Of a DNA stretch of 62,171 nt, positions 17,155 to 27,087 are shown piece by piece. Position 1 is the stretch's first letter. Each line of letters opens with the position of its first letter. The notes beneath the pieces were generated by a model. It had not been told where the DNA came from. It searched no databases and saw nothing but the letters and a program-made list of their open reading frames with translations. A program made the translations under genes and the position numbers. Origin of the DNA: Oceanibaculum pacificum (lineage in GTDB: Bacteria; Pseudomonadota; Alphaproteobacteria; Oceanibaculales; Oceanibaculaceae); contig NZ_LPXN01000160.1 in assembly GCF_001618175.1 (NCBI RefSeq), positions 1 through 62,171 on the forward strand, given 5' to 3'.

Positions 17155-17775
17155 CTATTCCGCCGCGCGATCCTGCGCCGACATCCCGGTATCGACAAGC
17201 GCCGACCAGGCCTGCAGGGTTGCGCCGGCAATATCGACCAGCACCTCGCGTCCGACGCCGCTGGCGGCATGGACCGCCATGCCCTGGACCACGGCGGTCA
17301 GGAAGCGCGACAATGTGGCCGGGTTGGCGGTCGGCGGCAGGTCGCCCTCCCGCACGGCGCGCGCGAACCGTTCGGTCAGCGCATCCTCGCCGGCCTTGCG
17401 GCGGCCGATCAATTCCTGGCGCACCGCTTCCGACGCATCGGAACAGGACAGCGCCGCCTGCACCAGCATGCAGCCCGGCGGGTTTTCGGGATCGATATCG
17501 GCCGCGCCATACAGCATCGCCTCGGCGACGCCCCGGGCGGTCGGCGCGTTCAACACGCCGCACACGCCCGACATCTCGTTCATGTAACGGTCGAGGGCGC
17601 GGCGGAACAAGCCTTCCTTATTGCCGAAGGCGGCGTACAGGCTGGGCGGAGATATGCCCATCGCCTGGGTGAGATCGGACAGCGACGTGCCCTCATAGCC
17701 CTTGGTCCAGAACAGCTTCAGCGCCTGGTCCAAAGCCTCGTCCATATCGAAGGCGCGGGGTCGTCCTTTAGCCAT
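17155..17775 (-). CDS. TetR-family transcriptional regulator
   Basis: 206 residues. An N-terminal TetR helix-turn-helix (about 8-55: MDEALDQALKLFWTKGYEGTS with SLYAAFGNKEGLFRRAL) is followed by a helical ligand domain containing GCMLVQAALSCSD. It is divergent from the RND adaptor and pump genes, with a palindrome in the shared promoter region, the usual layout for a local drug-sensing repressor. An AGGAGG-like ribosome site precedes the ATG at 17775. Confidence 0.92.
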   Translation of the reverse strand: MAKGRPRAFDMDEALDQALKLFWTKGYEGTSLSDLTQAMGISPPSLYAAFGNKEGLFRRALDRYMNEMSGVCGVLNAPTARGVAEAMLYGAADIDPENPPGCMLVQAALSCSDASEAVRQELIGRRKAGEDALTERFARAVREGDLPPTANPATLSRFLTAVVQGMAVHAASGVGREVLVDIAGATLQAWSALVDTGMSAQDRAAE

Positions 17776-17819
17776 GGCGATCCTCCTTTTCTTTTTTTAA
17801 TAATCACTATATAAACCGC

Positions 17820-17864
17820 TTGACGGCCGCCGTCCAGTCGCATATCTGTATCATTCATTACAGA
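17820..17864 (+). promoter_or_regulatory. RND operon promoter with TetR operator
   Basis: TTGACG (17820-17825) and TATCTG (17843-17848) at 17-base spacing form a plausible -35/-10 pair for the plus-strand efflux genes. A perfect inverted repeat TCTGTA-N8-TACAGA (17845-17864) overlaps the -10, as expected for repression by the divergent TetR protein. Confidence 0.58.
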
Positions 17865-17940
17865 AATGGATGGGCAGCCGGCTCCATGACCGAGCCACCC
17901 CGCCATTCAGCGGACCGATGCCGGTCAAGGAGCTTTCATC

Positions 17941-19161
17941 ATGAACAAGGGTACGCGGCGCCTTTTAGGCGCCGGATTCGTCATTGCCGCCCTCGCCGCC
18001 GGTGGCGGCCTGTTCGTCACGCAAGGCTGGCACAAGGCCTATGCCGACGCCGCCCCGCAGCCCGAGGCGCAGGCGCCCGCCCTGGTGCCGGTTTCCGTCG
18101 CCACCGCCGAACGCCGGGAAACCGGCCTGTGGAACGATTTCTCCGGCCGGCTGGAAGCGGTGGAGCGGGTGGAAATCCGCTCGCGCGTCACCGGCGCCGT
18201 CCAGGCCGTGCATTTCCGCGAGGGCGGGCTGGTGCAGAAGGGCGACCTGCTGATCACCATCGACCCCGCCCCCTACGCCGCCGCCGTCGCCCGCTATCAG
18301 GCCGAACTGGTGGCCGCCCAGGCGCGCGTCGCCCTGGCGAAGAAGGAGCAGGACCGCGCCCAGCAGCTGCAGCAGGCCAATCGCGGCACGATCTCGCAGA
18401 GCGTGGTCGACCAGCGGGTCAGCACCTATAACGAGGCCGTCGCCAATTTGCGCGCCGCCCAGGCCGGCTTGCAGACCGCGCAGCTCGACCTCGGCTATAC
18501 CGAAATTCGCGCGCCGATCGCCGGGCGCGTCGGCCGGCTGGAGATTACCGTCGGCAATCTGATCGCCGCCGGCCCCGGCGCGCCGGTGCTCACCACCCTG
18601 GTGTCCGTCAGCCCGATCTATGCCAGCTTCGACGCCAATGAGCGCATCGTCAGCGAGGCCTTGCAGGAGCTGGCCGCGCAAGGCACGACCGATATTGCGC
18701 GCATTCCCGTGCAGATGGGCACCATCGGCAGCGCGGGCACGCCGCATGGCGGCAAGCTGCAGCTGATCGACAATCAGGTCGATGCCCGCAGCGGCACGGT
18801 GCGGGTGCGCGCCCAGTTCGACAATCCGCAGGGCCTACTGATGCCGGGCCAGTTCGTGCGGCTGCGCATGGGCGAGGCCAAGGCCGATTCGCTGCTGCTG
18901 GTCAGCGAGCGCGCCATCGGCACCGACCAGGACAAGAAGTTCGTCCTGGTTGTCGGCGCCGAGGACCGCGTCGCCTATCGCGAAGTGACGCTGGGCGCGG
19001 CGACCGAGGATGGCCTGCGCGTGATCGCCAGCGGGCTGGAAGCCGGCGAACGCATCGTCGTCAACGGCCTGCACCGGGTGCGCCCGGGCGTCCAGGTCGC
19101 CCCGCAAATGGTCAGCATGTACACCCAGCCCGCCGGCAATACGGCGGTGGCGCAGCGCTAA
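17941..19161 (+). CDS. RND efflux periplasmic adaptor (MexA/AcrA-like)
   Basis: 406-residue membrane fusion protein. It has an N-terminal hydrophobic anchor or signal (LLGAGFVIAALAAGGGLFVT) without a lipobox Cys. Next come a biotinyl-lipoyl half (RVEIRSRVTGAVQAVHF.EGGLVQKGDLL), a long helical hairpin (about 110-180), the second lipoyl half (LGYTEIRAPIAGRVGRLEITVGNLI) and the beta-barrel. It bridges the inner-membrane pump encoded 49 bases downstream to an outer-membrane channel that is not encoded here. Expression is probably controlled by the divergent TetR gene. Confidence 0.94.
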   Translation: MNKGTRRLLGAGFVIAALAAGGGLFVTQGWHKAYADAAPQPEAQAPALVPVSVATAERRETGLWNDFSGRLEAVERVEIRSRVTGAVQAVHFREGGLVQKGDLLITIDPAPYAAAVARYQAELVAAQARVALAKKEQDRAQQLQQANRGTISQSVVDQRVSTYNEAVANLRAAQAGLQTAQLDLGYTEIRAPIAGRVGRLEITVGNLIAAGPGAPVLTTLVSVSPIYASFDANERIVSEALQELAAQGTTDIARIPVQMGTIGSAGTPHGGKLQLIDNQVDARSGTVRVRAQFDNPQGLLMPGQFVRLRMGEAKADSLLLVSERAIGTDQDKKFVLVVGAEDRVAYREVTLGAATEDGLRVIASGLEAGERIVVNGLHRVRPGVQVAPQMVSMYTQPAGNTAVAQR

Positions 19162-19210
19162 GCGCCACCGGCCGTCCAGACCGCATCGGCATTCGGGGAA
19201 TCTCCGAGTT

Positions 19211-22200
19211 ATGAACCTGTCAAAATTCTTCATCGACCGCCCCATCTTCGCCGGTGTCCTGTCGGTCCTGATTCTTGTCGCCGGGCTGATCGCGCTGCGC
19301 TCCATGCCGATCTCGGAATATCCGGAAGTGGTGCCGCCGCAGATCGTCGTGCGCGCCAACTACCCCGGCGCCAATCCGCGCGTCATCGCCGAAACCGTGG
19401 CCACGCCCATCGAGGAGGCGATCAACGGCGTCGAGGACATGCTCTATATGAGCAGCCAGGCGACCACCGACGGGCTGATGACGCTGACCGTCACCTTCAA
19501 GCTGGGCACCGATGCCGACAAGGCCCAGCAGCTGGTGCAGAACCGGGTCTCCCAGGCCGAGCCGCGCCTGCCGGAAGAGGTTCGCCGCCTTGGCATCACC
19601 ACGGTGAAAAGCTCGCCGGACCTGATGATGGTCGTGCATCTGCTGTCGCCCAACGACCGCTACGACATGACCTATCTGCGCAATTATGCCGTGCTCAATG
19701 TGCGGGACCGGCTGGCGCGCATCGACGGCGTGGGCCAGGTGCAGCTGTTCGGCTCCGGCGATTATTCGATGCGGGTCTGGCTCGACCCGCAGAAAGTGGC
19801 CGAGCTGGGCCTGTCGGCCGGCGACGTGGTGAACGAGATTCGCGCCCAGAACGTGCAGGCCGCCGCCGGCGTGGTCGGCGCCTCGCCCAGCGTGCCGGGC
19901 ATCGACCTGCAACTCTCCGTCAATGCCCAGGGCAGGCTGGAGAGCGAGGAGGAATTCGGCGAGATCATCGTGAAGTCCGGCGACGACGGCCAGGTGACCC
20001 GCCTGAAGGACATCGCGCGCATCGAGATGGGCGCCGCCGAATATTCCCTGCGCTCGCTGCTGAACAACAAGCCGGCCGTCGCCGTGCCGGTGTTCCAGTC
20101 GCCCGGCTCCAACGCCATCGAGATCTCCGACCAGGTCCGCGTGGTGATGGACGAAATCCAGCAGAGCATGCCGGAAGGCGTGGAATACCAGATCGTCTAC
20201 GACACCACGCAATTCGTGCGCGCCTCCATCGACGCCGTGGTGATGACACTGCTGGAAGCCGTGCTGCTGGTCGTGCTGGTGGTGATCCTGTTCCTGCAGA
20301 CCTGGCGGGCCTCGATCATCCCGCTGCTGGCGGTGCCGGTCTCCATCGTCGGCACCTTCGCGGTGATGTATGTCTTCGGCTTCTCGATCAATGCGCTGAC
20401 GCTGTTCGGCCTGGTGTTGGCCATCGGCATCGTGGTCGACGACGCCATCGTCGTGGTGGAAAATGTCGAGCGCAATATCGAGGAGGGCTTAAGCCCGGTC
20501 GACGCCACCTACCGCGCCATGCGGGAGGTCTCCGGGCCGATCATCGCCATCGCCCTGGTGCTGGTGGCGGTGTTCGTGCCGCTGGCCTTTATCACCGGCC
20601 TGACCGGCCAGTTCTACAAGCAGTTCGCGCTGACCATCTCGATCTCCACCATCATCTCGGCGGTGAATTCGCTGACGCTCTCCCCGGCGCTGGCCGCCCT
20701 GCTGCTGCGCTCGCACGATGCGCCGAAGGACGCGCTGAGCCGGTTCATGGACAAGACGCTGGGCTGGCTGTTCCGCGGCTTCAACCGCGGTTTCAGCCGC
20801 GGCACCCGCGCCTATAGCGGCAGCGTGCGCGGCGTGATCTCGCGCAAGACGCTGATGATGGCGGTCTATCTGCTGCTGGTCGGCCTCACCGCCGGACTGT
20901 TCAAGACCGTGCCGGGCGGCTTCGTGCCGGGCCAGGACAAGCAGTATCTGGTCGGCTTCGCGCAATTGCCCGACGGCGCCACGCTGGACCGCACGGAAGA
21001 GGTGATCCGCAAGATGGGCGACATCGCCCTGCAGCAGCCGGGCGTGCGCGACGCCATCGCCTTCCCCGGCCTGTCGATCAACGGCTTCACCAACAGCTCC
21101 AACGCCGGCATCGTGTTCGTCGGGCTGGACGATTTCGACAAGCGCAAGGATCCGGCGCTGGGCGGCAACGCCATCGCCATGCAGCTGAACCAGAAATTCG
21201 CCGGTATCGAGGAAGCCTTCATCGCCATGTTCCCGCCGCCCCCGGTGCAGGGGCTGGGCACCATCGGCGGCTTCAAGCTGCAATTGCAGGACCGCACCGG
21301 CCAGGGCTATGCCGCCCTGGACGAGGTGACCAAGGCCTTCGTCGGCCGCGCCCATCAGACGCCGGAGCTGGCGGGCGTGTTCTCCAGCTACCAGGTGAAC
21401 GTGCCGCAGCTCTATGCCGATATCGACCGCACGCGGGCGCGCCAGCTCGGCGTCTCCGTCACCGACGTGTTCGAGACGCTGCAAATCTATCTCGGCTCGC
21501 TCTATGTGAACGACTTCAACAAATTCGGCCGCACCTATTCGGTGCGCGTGCAGGCCGATGCGCAATATCGCGCCCGGGCCGAGGATATCGGGCGGCTCCA
21601 GGTGCGCTCCGGCAATGGCGAGATGGTGCCGCTATCCGCCGTGCTGCGGGTGCAGACGGCGGCCGGGCCGGAACGCGCGATGCGCTATAACGGCTTCCTG
21701 ACCGCAGACGTGAATGGCGGGGCAGCCCCCGGCTATTCCACCGGCGAGGCGCAGGACGCCATCGCCCGCATCGCCGCCGAGACGCTGCCGGCCGGCATGT
21801 CCTACGAATGGACAGAGCTGACCTACCAGGAAATCCTGGCCGGCAATTCGGCGCTGTGGGTGTTCCCCCTGGCCCTGCTGCTGGTATTCCTGGTGCTGGC
21901 CGCGCAGTACGAAAGCCTGACCCTGCCGATCGCGATCATCCTGATCGTGCCGATGGGGCTGCTGGCGGCGATGACCGGCGTCTGGCTCAGCGGCGGCGAC
22001 AATAACGTCTTCACCCAGATCGGCCTGATCGTGCTGGTGGGCTTGTCGGCGAAGAACGCCATCCTGATCGTGGAGTTCGCCCGCGAGCTGGAATTCGCCG
22101 GCCGCACACCGGTGGAGGCCGCCATCGAGGCCAGCCGGCTGCGGCTGCGGCCGATCCTGATGACCTCGCTGGCCTTCATCATGGGCGTGGTGCCGCTGGT

Positions 22201-22414
22201 GATCTCGACCGGCGCCGGCGCGGAGATGCGCCAGGCCATGGGCATCGCCGTGTTCTCGGGCATGATCGGCGTCACTATCTTCGGCATCTTCCTGACGCCG
22301 GTATTCTATGTGCTGCTGCGCCGCCTGGCCGGCAACCGCCCGCTGAAGCACCTGCGCGGCGCGTCAGAGGACGCACCGGCCTCCCCGCTGGCCCACACCG
22401 AACATTCGGCGTGA
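19211..22414 (+). CDS. RND multidrug efflux pump, HAE1 family (AcrB/MexB-like)
   Basis: 1067 residues, the full length of the family, with 12 membrane helices in two repeats and two large periplasmic loops. Proton-relay residues are present: the Asp pair in GIVVDDAIVVVENVERN and the Lys in GLSAKNAILIVEFA. The N-terminus FFIDRPIFAGVLSVLILVAGL and YPGANPRVIAETVATPIEEAI are typical of HAE1 pumps. It is proton-driven and exports drugs or amphiphiles through a TolC-like channel located elsewhere. The gene ends 13 bases from a convergent gene, within a strong hairpin. Confidence 0.95.
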   Translation: MNLSKFFIDRPIFAGVLSVLILVAGLIALRSMPISEYPEVVPPQIVVRANYPGANPRVIAETVATPIEEAINGVEDMLYMSSQATTDGLMTLTVTFKLGTDADKAQQLVQNRVSQAEPRLPEEVRRLGITTVKSSPDLMMVVHLLSPNDRYDMTYLRNYAVLNVRDRLARIDGVGQVQLFGSGDYSMRVWLDPQKVAELGLSAGDVVNEIRAQNVQAAAGVVGASPSVPGIDLQLSVNAQGRLESEEEFGEIIVKSGDDGQVTRLKDIARIEMGAAEYSLRSLLNNKPAVAVPVFQSPGSNAIEISDQVRVVMDEIQQSMPEGVEYQIVYDTTQFVRASIDAVVMTLLEAVLLVVLVVILFLQTWRASIIPLLAVPVSIVGTFAVMYVFGFSINALTLFGLVLAIGIVVDDAIVVVENVERNIEEGLSPVDATYRAMREVSGPIIAIALVLVAVFVPLAFITGLTGQFYKQFALTISISTIISAVNSLTLSPALAALLLRSHDAPKDALSRFMDKTLGWLFRGFNRGFSRGTRAYSGSVRGVISRKTLMMAVYLLLVGLTAGLFKTVPGGFVPGQDKQYLVGFAQLPDGATLDRTEEVIRKMGDIALQQPGVRDAIAFPGLSINGFTNSSNAGIVFVGLDDFDKRKDPALGGNAIAMQLNQKFAGIEEAFIAMFPPPPVQGLGTIGGFKLQLQDRTGQGYAALDEVTKAFVGRAHQTPELAGVFSSYQVNVPQLYADIDRTRARQLGVSVTDVFETLQIYLGSLYVNDFNKFGRTYSVRVQADAQYRARAEDIGRLQVRSGNGEMVPLSAVLRVQTAAGPERAMRYNGFLTADVNGGAAPGYSTGEAQDAIARIAAETLPAGMSYEWTELTYQEILAGNSALWVFPLALLLVFLVLAAQYESLTLPIAIILIVPMGLLAAMTGVWLSGGDNNVFTQIGLIVLVGLSAKNAILIVEFARELEFAGRTPVEAAIEASRLRLRPILMTSLAFIMGVVPLVISTGAGAEMRQAMGIAVFSGMIGVTIFGIFLTPVFYVLLRRLAGNRPLKHLRGASEDAPASPLAHTEHSA

Positions 22415-22419
22415 GCGGG

Positions 22420-22461
22420 CGGCGGCTTCAGCTCGCCGCGCTGTAGGAGCTGAAGCCGCCG
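22420..22461. terminator. 15-bp perfect stem-loop at the pump/ygiB convergent ends
   Basis: CGGCGGCTTCAGCTC (22420-22434) and GAGCTGAAGCCGCCG (22447-22461) pair perfectly around a 12-base loop. The stem covers the last codons of the minus-strand gene and starts 5 bases after the pump stop. There is no T-run. It is probably a 3'-end hairpin for both transcripts. Confidence 0.55.
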
Positions 22462-22979
22462 CGCGCCACGATGGGCGCGCGCATGGCCGGGGCCTTGGCG
22501 ACGCTGCTGGCGCTGTTGACCATGGTGCGGCCCAGCCCGTCGCTGACCTTGGAGCCGGTGCCGGTGAAGAAGCCCGACGCGCCGTTGCGCTGATAGACCG
22601 GCTGCGCGGCGACCGAGGAGCTGCGCAGGCTGTTGGCCAGCATGTAGCCCATCATGAAGGGGATGAAGGTGGAGCCGGCGCTGGCCTGCTGCTGCTCGCC
22701 CGCAGCGCCACCCGCAACCCCACCCGTAACCCCACTGGGCTCGCAGCGGCCAGGGCCAAATTCCTGCTCGCAATCCTCCTTGGCCTGGAAGCGCGGCGCG
22801 GTTTCTTCATGCACCTGCCGGGCGGCGGCGAGGCTTTTCTCGCACTCCGCTACCGGGTTCTCCAGGGCGCAACGCTCGACCGTGTCGTAGACGCCGGTCT
22901 GAATCTCCTCGCCGCAGGCCGTCAGCGCGACCACGCTGGCGCTCATGAACAGCAGCTTGATGGAGCGGCTTCTACGCAT
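22428..22979 (-). CDS. ygiB: YgiB-like (DUF1190) putative lipoprotein
   Basis: 183 residues. The ATG at 22979 gives a short N-terminus with a lipobox (VVALTAC, Cys near residue 21), so it is a probable lipoprotein. The rest has paired cysteines (VERCALENPVAECEKSL; DCEQEFGPGRCEP), a Gly/Ala/Gln-rich linker and the phrase STFIPFMMGYMLANSL followed by a Gly/Ser-rich tail, all features of the YgiB/DUF1190 family. It overlaps the upstream YgiC-like gene by 8 bases. In E. coli the homologous pair follows tolC. Function remains unknown. Confidence 0.8.
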   Translation of the reverse strand: MRRSRSIKLLFMSASVVALTACGEEIQTGVYDTVERCALENPVAECEKSLAAARQVHEETAPRFQAKEDCEQEFGPGRCEPSGVTGGVAGGAAGEQQQASAGSTFIPFMMGYMLANSLRSSSVAAQPVYQRNGASGFFTGTGSKVSDGLGRTMVNSASSVAKAPAMRAPIVARGGFSSYSAAS

Positions 22980-24138
22980 TGTCGGACTCCTTGACGAAAT
23001 AATGAGGCACGAAGCGGCTGAGGTTGAAGGTGACGATGCCGTCATCCTCGCGAAGGCAAATGCCGGCCGGCTGCCCGGCCACGATCCAACTGCCGATGAC
23101 GACATAGCCCGTCTCGAATTTCGGCGGCGGCGCATATTCCTGGAATATGGTGCGCTCCGCGCCGTATTCACCGCCGGTGTCCTGAATCAAGGCCCCATCG
23201 GTCGAATAGATGCGGATATTCTGCCCCTCGCGGCTGAAGATCGGCTTTTCCACATAGGCTGCCGCGTCCCCGGCCGGCCGCTCCCAGGAGGCGGCCAGCA
23301 GCAGCTCGTGACCGGGAAACAGCTCCCATAGCAGCGGCAGCAGCCCCTTGTTGCTGAGGATCATTTTCCACGCCGGCTCGATCAGGAACCGGCCGCTGTT
23401 CAGCAGCGTCGGCGCCATCGTGCTGCGCGCCATGGTCTCCCAGGGGATCAGCTTGAACAGGCGCTGGATGAGCTGGCCGTCGCGGGCGTCGCGCAGCCAG
23501 TTCTCGGCGCAGACGCCAATATCGGCGGCGTCCAGCTTGACCGTGCGGATGCCCGCCTGCTGCGCGCAGTCGATCAGATAATCGACCGTGCCCTCATCCT
23601 CGCGCGCCGCATGGGCGCTGGCCATGTAGAGCGTCTTGTTTCCGGCCAGCACCGGCAGCGCGTCGCACAGCCTCTCATGCAGCGAGTTGAACTGGTCGCT
23701 CGCCGCCGGCAGCAGGCCGGCCTGGCGCTGCTCCTCCAGCCACAGCCACTGCACCACGCTCGATTCGTACAGCCCGGTCGGCGTGTCGGCGTTGAATTCG
23801 TAGAGCTTGATCTGGTCGGCCTCGAAGCGCAGGTCGAAGCGACCGTACAAATCCTTGTCGCCCTCGCGCCAGGATTGCCGCACCAGATCGTGCAGGGCGG
23901 CCGGAATTTGCAGCTTGTCGAGCAGGCCGGGCGTATCGCAGGCGACGTCCACGGCGCGCATGCACAGGCCGTATAATTCCGCCGTGGCGTCGTCGAGCCG
24001 GTCGATTTCCGCCTCGCTCAACGCATAGGCGTAGGATTCGGTCCAGTAGGCGGCACCGTACATGGTGTGCCAATCGAAGCCGATCTGCTCGCAGCGCGCG
24101 CGCCAATCCGGACGCTCCGGCAGGTCCACCCGCCTCAT
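22972..24138 (-). CDS. ygiC: Glutathionylspermidine synthase-family ATP-grasp protein (YgiC-like)
   Basis: 388 residues of the glutathionylspermidine-synthase preATP-grasp family. The hallmark stretch KLYEFNADTPTGLYESSVVQW near residues 115-135 is present, and the C-terminal half carries KPIFSREGQNIRIY and a terminal FVPHYFV segment. It lacks the amidase domain of true bifunctional Gsp synthases and resembles E. coli YgiC, whose substrate is not settled. It probably forms a peptide-like bond using ATP. The ATG at 24138 starts the two-gene unit with the YgiB-like gene. Confidence 0.87.
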   Translation of the reverse strand: MRRVDLPERPDWRARCEQIGFDWHTMYGAAYWTESYAYALSEAEIDRLDDATAELYGLCMRAVDVACDTPGLLDKLQIPAALHDLVRQSWREGDKDLYGRFDLRFEADQIKLYEFNADTPTGLYESSVVQWLWLEEQRQAGLLPAASDQFNSLHERLCDALPVLAGNKTLYMASAHAAREDEGTVDYLIDCAQQAGIRTVKLDAADIGVCAENWLRDARDGQLIQRLFKLIPWETMARSTMAPTLLNSGRFLIEPAWKMILSNKGLLPLLWELFPGHELLLAASWERPAGDAAAYVEKPIFSREGQNIRIYSTDGALIQDTGGEYGAERTIFQEYAPPPKFETGYVVIGSWIVAGQPAGICLREDDGIVTFNLSRFVPHYFVKESDNA

Positions 24139-24241
24139 GCCGCCAAAACTTTCCTGGCTTTCCCCACCGGCCGCGCCTCTTTTTTATTTTTCGCGGGCAC
24201 TCTAACGGCTTTTGCCGTCCTGTCCGCTATTTTCATTCGCC

Positions 24242-25835
<1,594 letters not shown>

Positions 25836-25877
25836 GAACAATCTCCTTCATGTGCGCCCGCTGCCGCGGGCCTGGGT

Positions 25878-26240
25878 TCAGTCGGACTTGTTTCGGGACG
25901 CCGTCTCGCGCCGCAACACCATGCCGCCGTGATAAAGCACGTCGTCGATGAAGGTTCCGTCGGCCGTGAAGCCGGTATCGTCGACATACTCGATGCGGTT
26001 GCCGGTCACGGTGTAGCGACCCTGATAGGCGCTGACGCGGTTGCCCCGCGCTTCGTCATAGCGGCCGTTCGGCAGCAATTCGTGCCGGATATGGCCATCG
26101 GCGGTGACCCACATCCCGGTATAGGGATGGGCCGTTTGCTCGGACTGGCTGGCGCTGCCTTGCGCCAAGCTCTGCGGGGCGGCAAGCGCGCCCGGGACGG
26201 TCGCCAGCAAGGCGACCGCAATGATCTGCAAGCGAAGCAT
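25878..26240 (-). CDS. Exported Atu4866-family protein
   Basis: 120 residues from the ATG at 26240, which has AAGGAGAG upstream; an ATG six codons earlier lacks this. A signal peptide ends near ALA/AAP. The mature part, with HPYTGMWVTADGHIRHEL, PNGRYDEARG, YQGRYTVTGNRIEYVDDTGF and DGTFIDDVLYHGGM, is the Atu4866 domain, a small beta-sandwich of unknown function. It probably belongs to one minus-strand unit with the SDR upstream and the SnoaL-like gene downstream. Confidence 0.85.
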   Translation of the reverse strand: MLRLQIIAVALLATVPGALAAPQSLAQGSASQSEQTAHPYTGMWVTADGHIRHELLPNGRYDEARGNRVSAYQGRYTVTGNRIEYVDDTGFTADGTFIDDVLYHGGMVLRRETASRNKSD

Positions 26241-26261
26241 CGATCTCTCCTTCTTCATTGT

Positions 26262-26987
26262 TCAGGAAGCGGCTGTGGGGCGAACGACGATCTCGTTCAC
26301 ATCGACATCGCCCGGCTGCTCGATCGCATAGCGAACCGCGCGGGCAATGGCGTCGGGCGTCAGCGCGATGGCGCGATAGGTCTTCATCGCGTCCGCCGCG
26401 ACCGGATCGGTGATGGTCGAGGCCAGTTCGCTCTCCACCACGCCGGGATGGATGCAGGTGACGCGCAGGGCGTCATTCTCCTGCCGCAACCCGTCGGAAA
26501 TGGCGCGCACCGCGTATTTCGTGGCGCAATAGACTGCGGCGGTGGGCACCACGGACAGCGCGCCGATCGACGCGATGTTGATGATGTGTCCCGACCGGCG
26601 CGCCGTCATGCCGGGCAGCACGGCGGCGATGCCGTAAAGCACGCCCTTGATGTTGACATCCACCATCCGGTCCCATTCATCGACCTTCAGCGAGGCCATG
26701 AGAGAGAGCGGCATGACGCCGGCATTATTGATCATGACGTCGACGCGGCCCCATTCGGCACAGGCGGCGTCGACCAGTTGCTGAACCTCGTCACGGCGGG
26801 TGACATCGACCTGGCGGGCTTGAACGGCGCCGCCTTCCCAGCTCAGCTCTTTCGCGATTGCCTCCAGCCGTTCGGTGCGGCGGGCGCCGAGCATCACCTT
26901 GGCGCCATGCTCCGAAAGATCGCGGGCGATGGCCTCGCCGATCCCGCTTGAGGCGCCGGTGACCACGACAACTTTGTCGAGCGACAT
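26262..26987 (-). CDS. Short-chain dehydrogenase/reductase (classical SDR)
   Basis: 241-residue NAD(P)-dependent oxidoreductase. The Rossmann motif is VVTGASSGIGEAIARDL, followed by NNAGVMPLS, a catalytic Ser in IINIASIGALS, and the Tyr/Lys of YCATKYAVRAISDGL. The Arg after the Rossmann strand (ARRTERL) suggests NADPH. It has a good ribosome site (AGAGGAATGC). It is divergent from the LysR gene, which probably regulates it. Substrate is unknown. Confidence 0.92.
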   Translation of the reverse strand: MSLDKVVVVTGASSGIGEAIARDLSEHGAKVMLGARRTERLEAIAKELSWEGGAVQARQVDVTRRDEVQQLVDAACAEWGRVDVMINNAGVMPLSLMASLKVDEWDRMVDVNIKGVLYGIAAVLPGMTARRSGHIINIASIGALSVVPTAAVYCATKYAVRAISDGLRQENDALRVTCIHPGVVESELASTITDPVAADAMKTYRAIALTPDAIARAVRYAIEQPGDVDVNEIVVRPTAAS

Positions 26988-27042
26988 TTTGCATTCCTCT
27001 GAAGTTCGTGTTCAGAAGAAGGTAGGCGCTGATCATTGGCAT

Positions 27043-27068
27043 GAGAATTTGCTGATTCTTATATTCTC
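27043..27068. promoter_or_regulatory. Candidate LysR-type binding site
   Basis: An interrupted dyad GAGAAT-N14-ATTCTC (27043-27068) encloses GAAT-N6-ATTC (27045-27058) in the 100-base gap between the divergent SDR and LysR genes. Position and symmetry suit a LysR regulator; no motif is known for this one. Confidence 0.4.
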
Positions 27069-27087
27069 TGGTAAGACCTCCTAACCA

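Noticed and set aside
24205..24218. ACGGC-tttt-GCCGT hairpin upstream of gmd's stop side
   Set aside because: Only 5 bp with no T-run on the minus strand; too weak to call a terminator.
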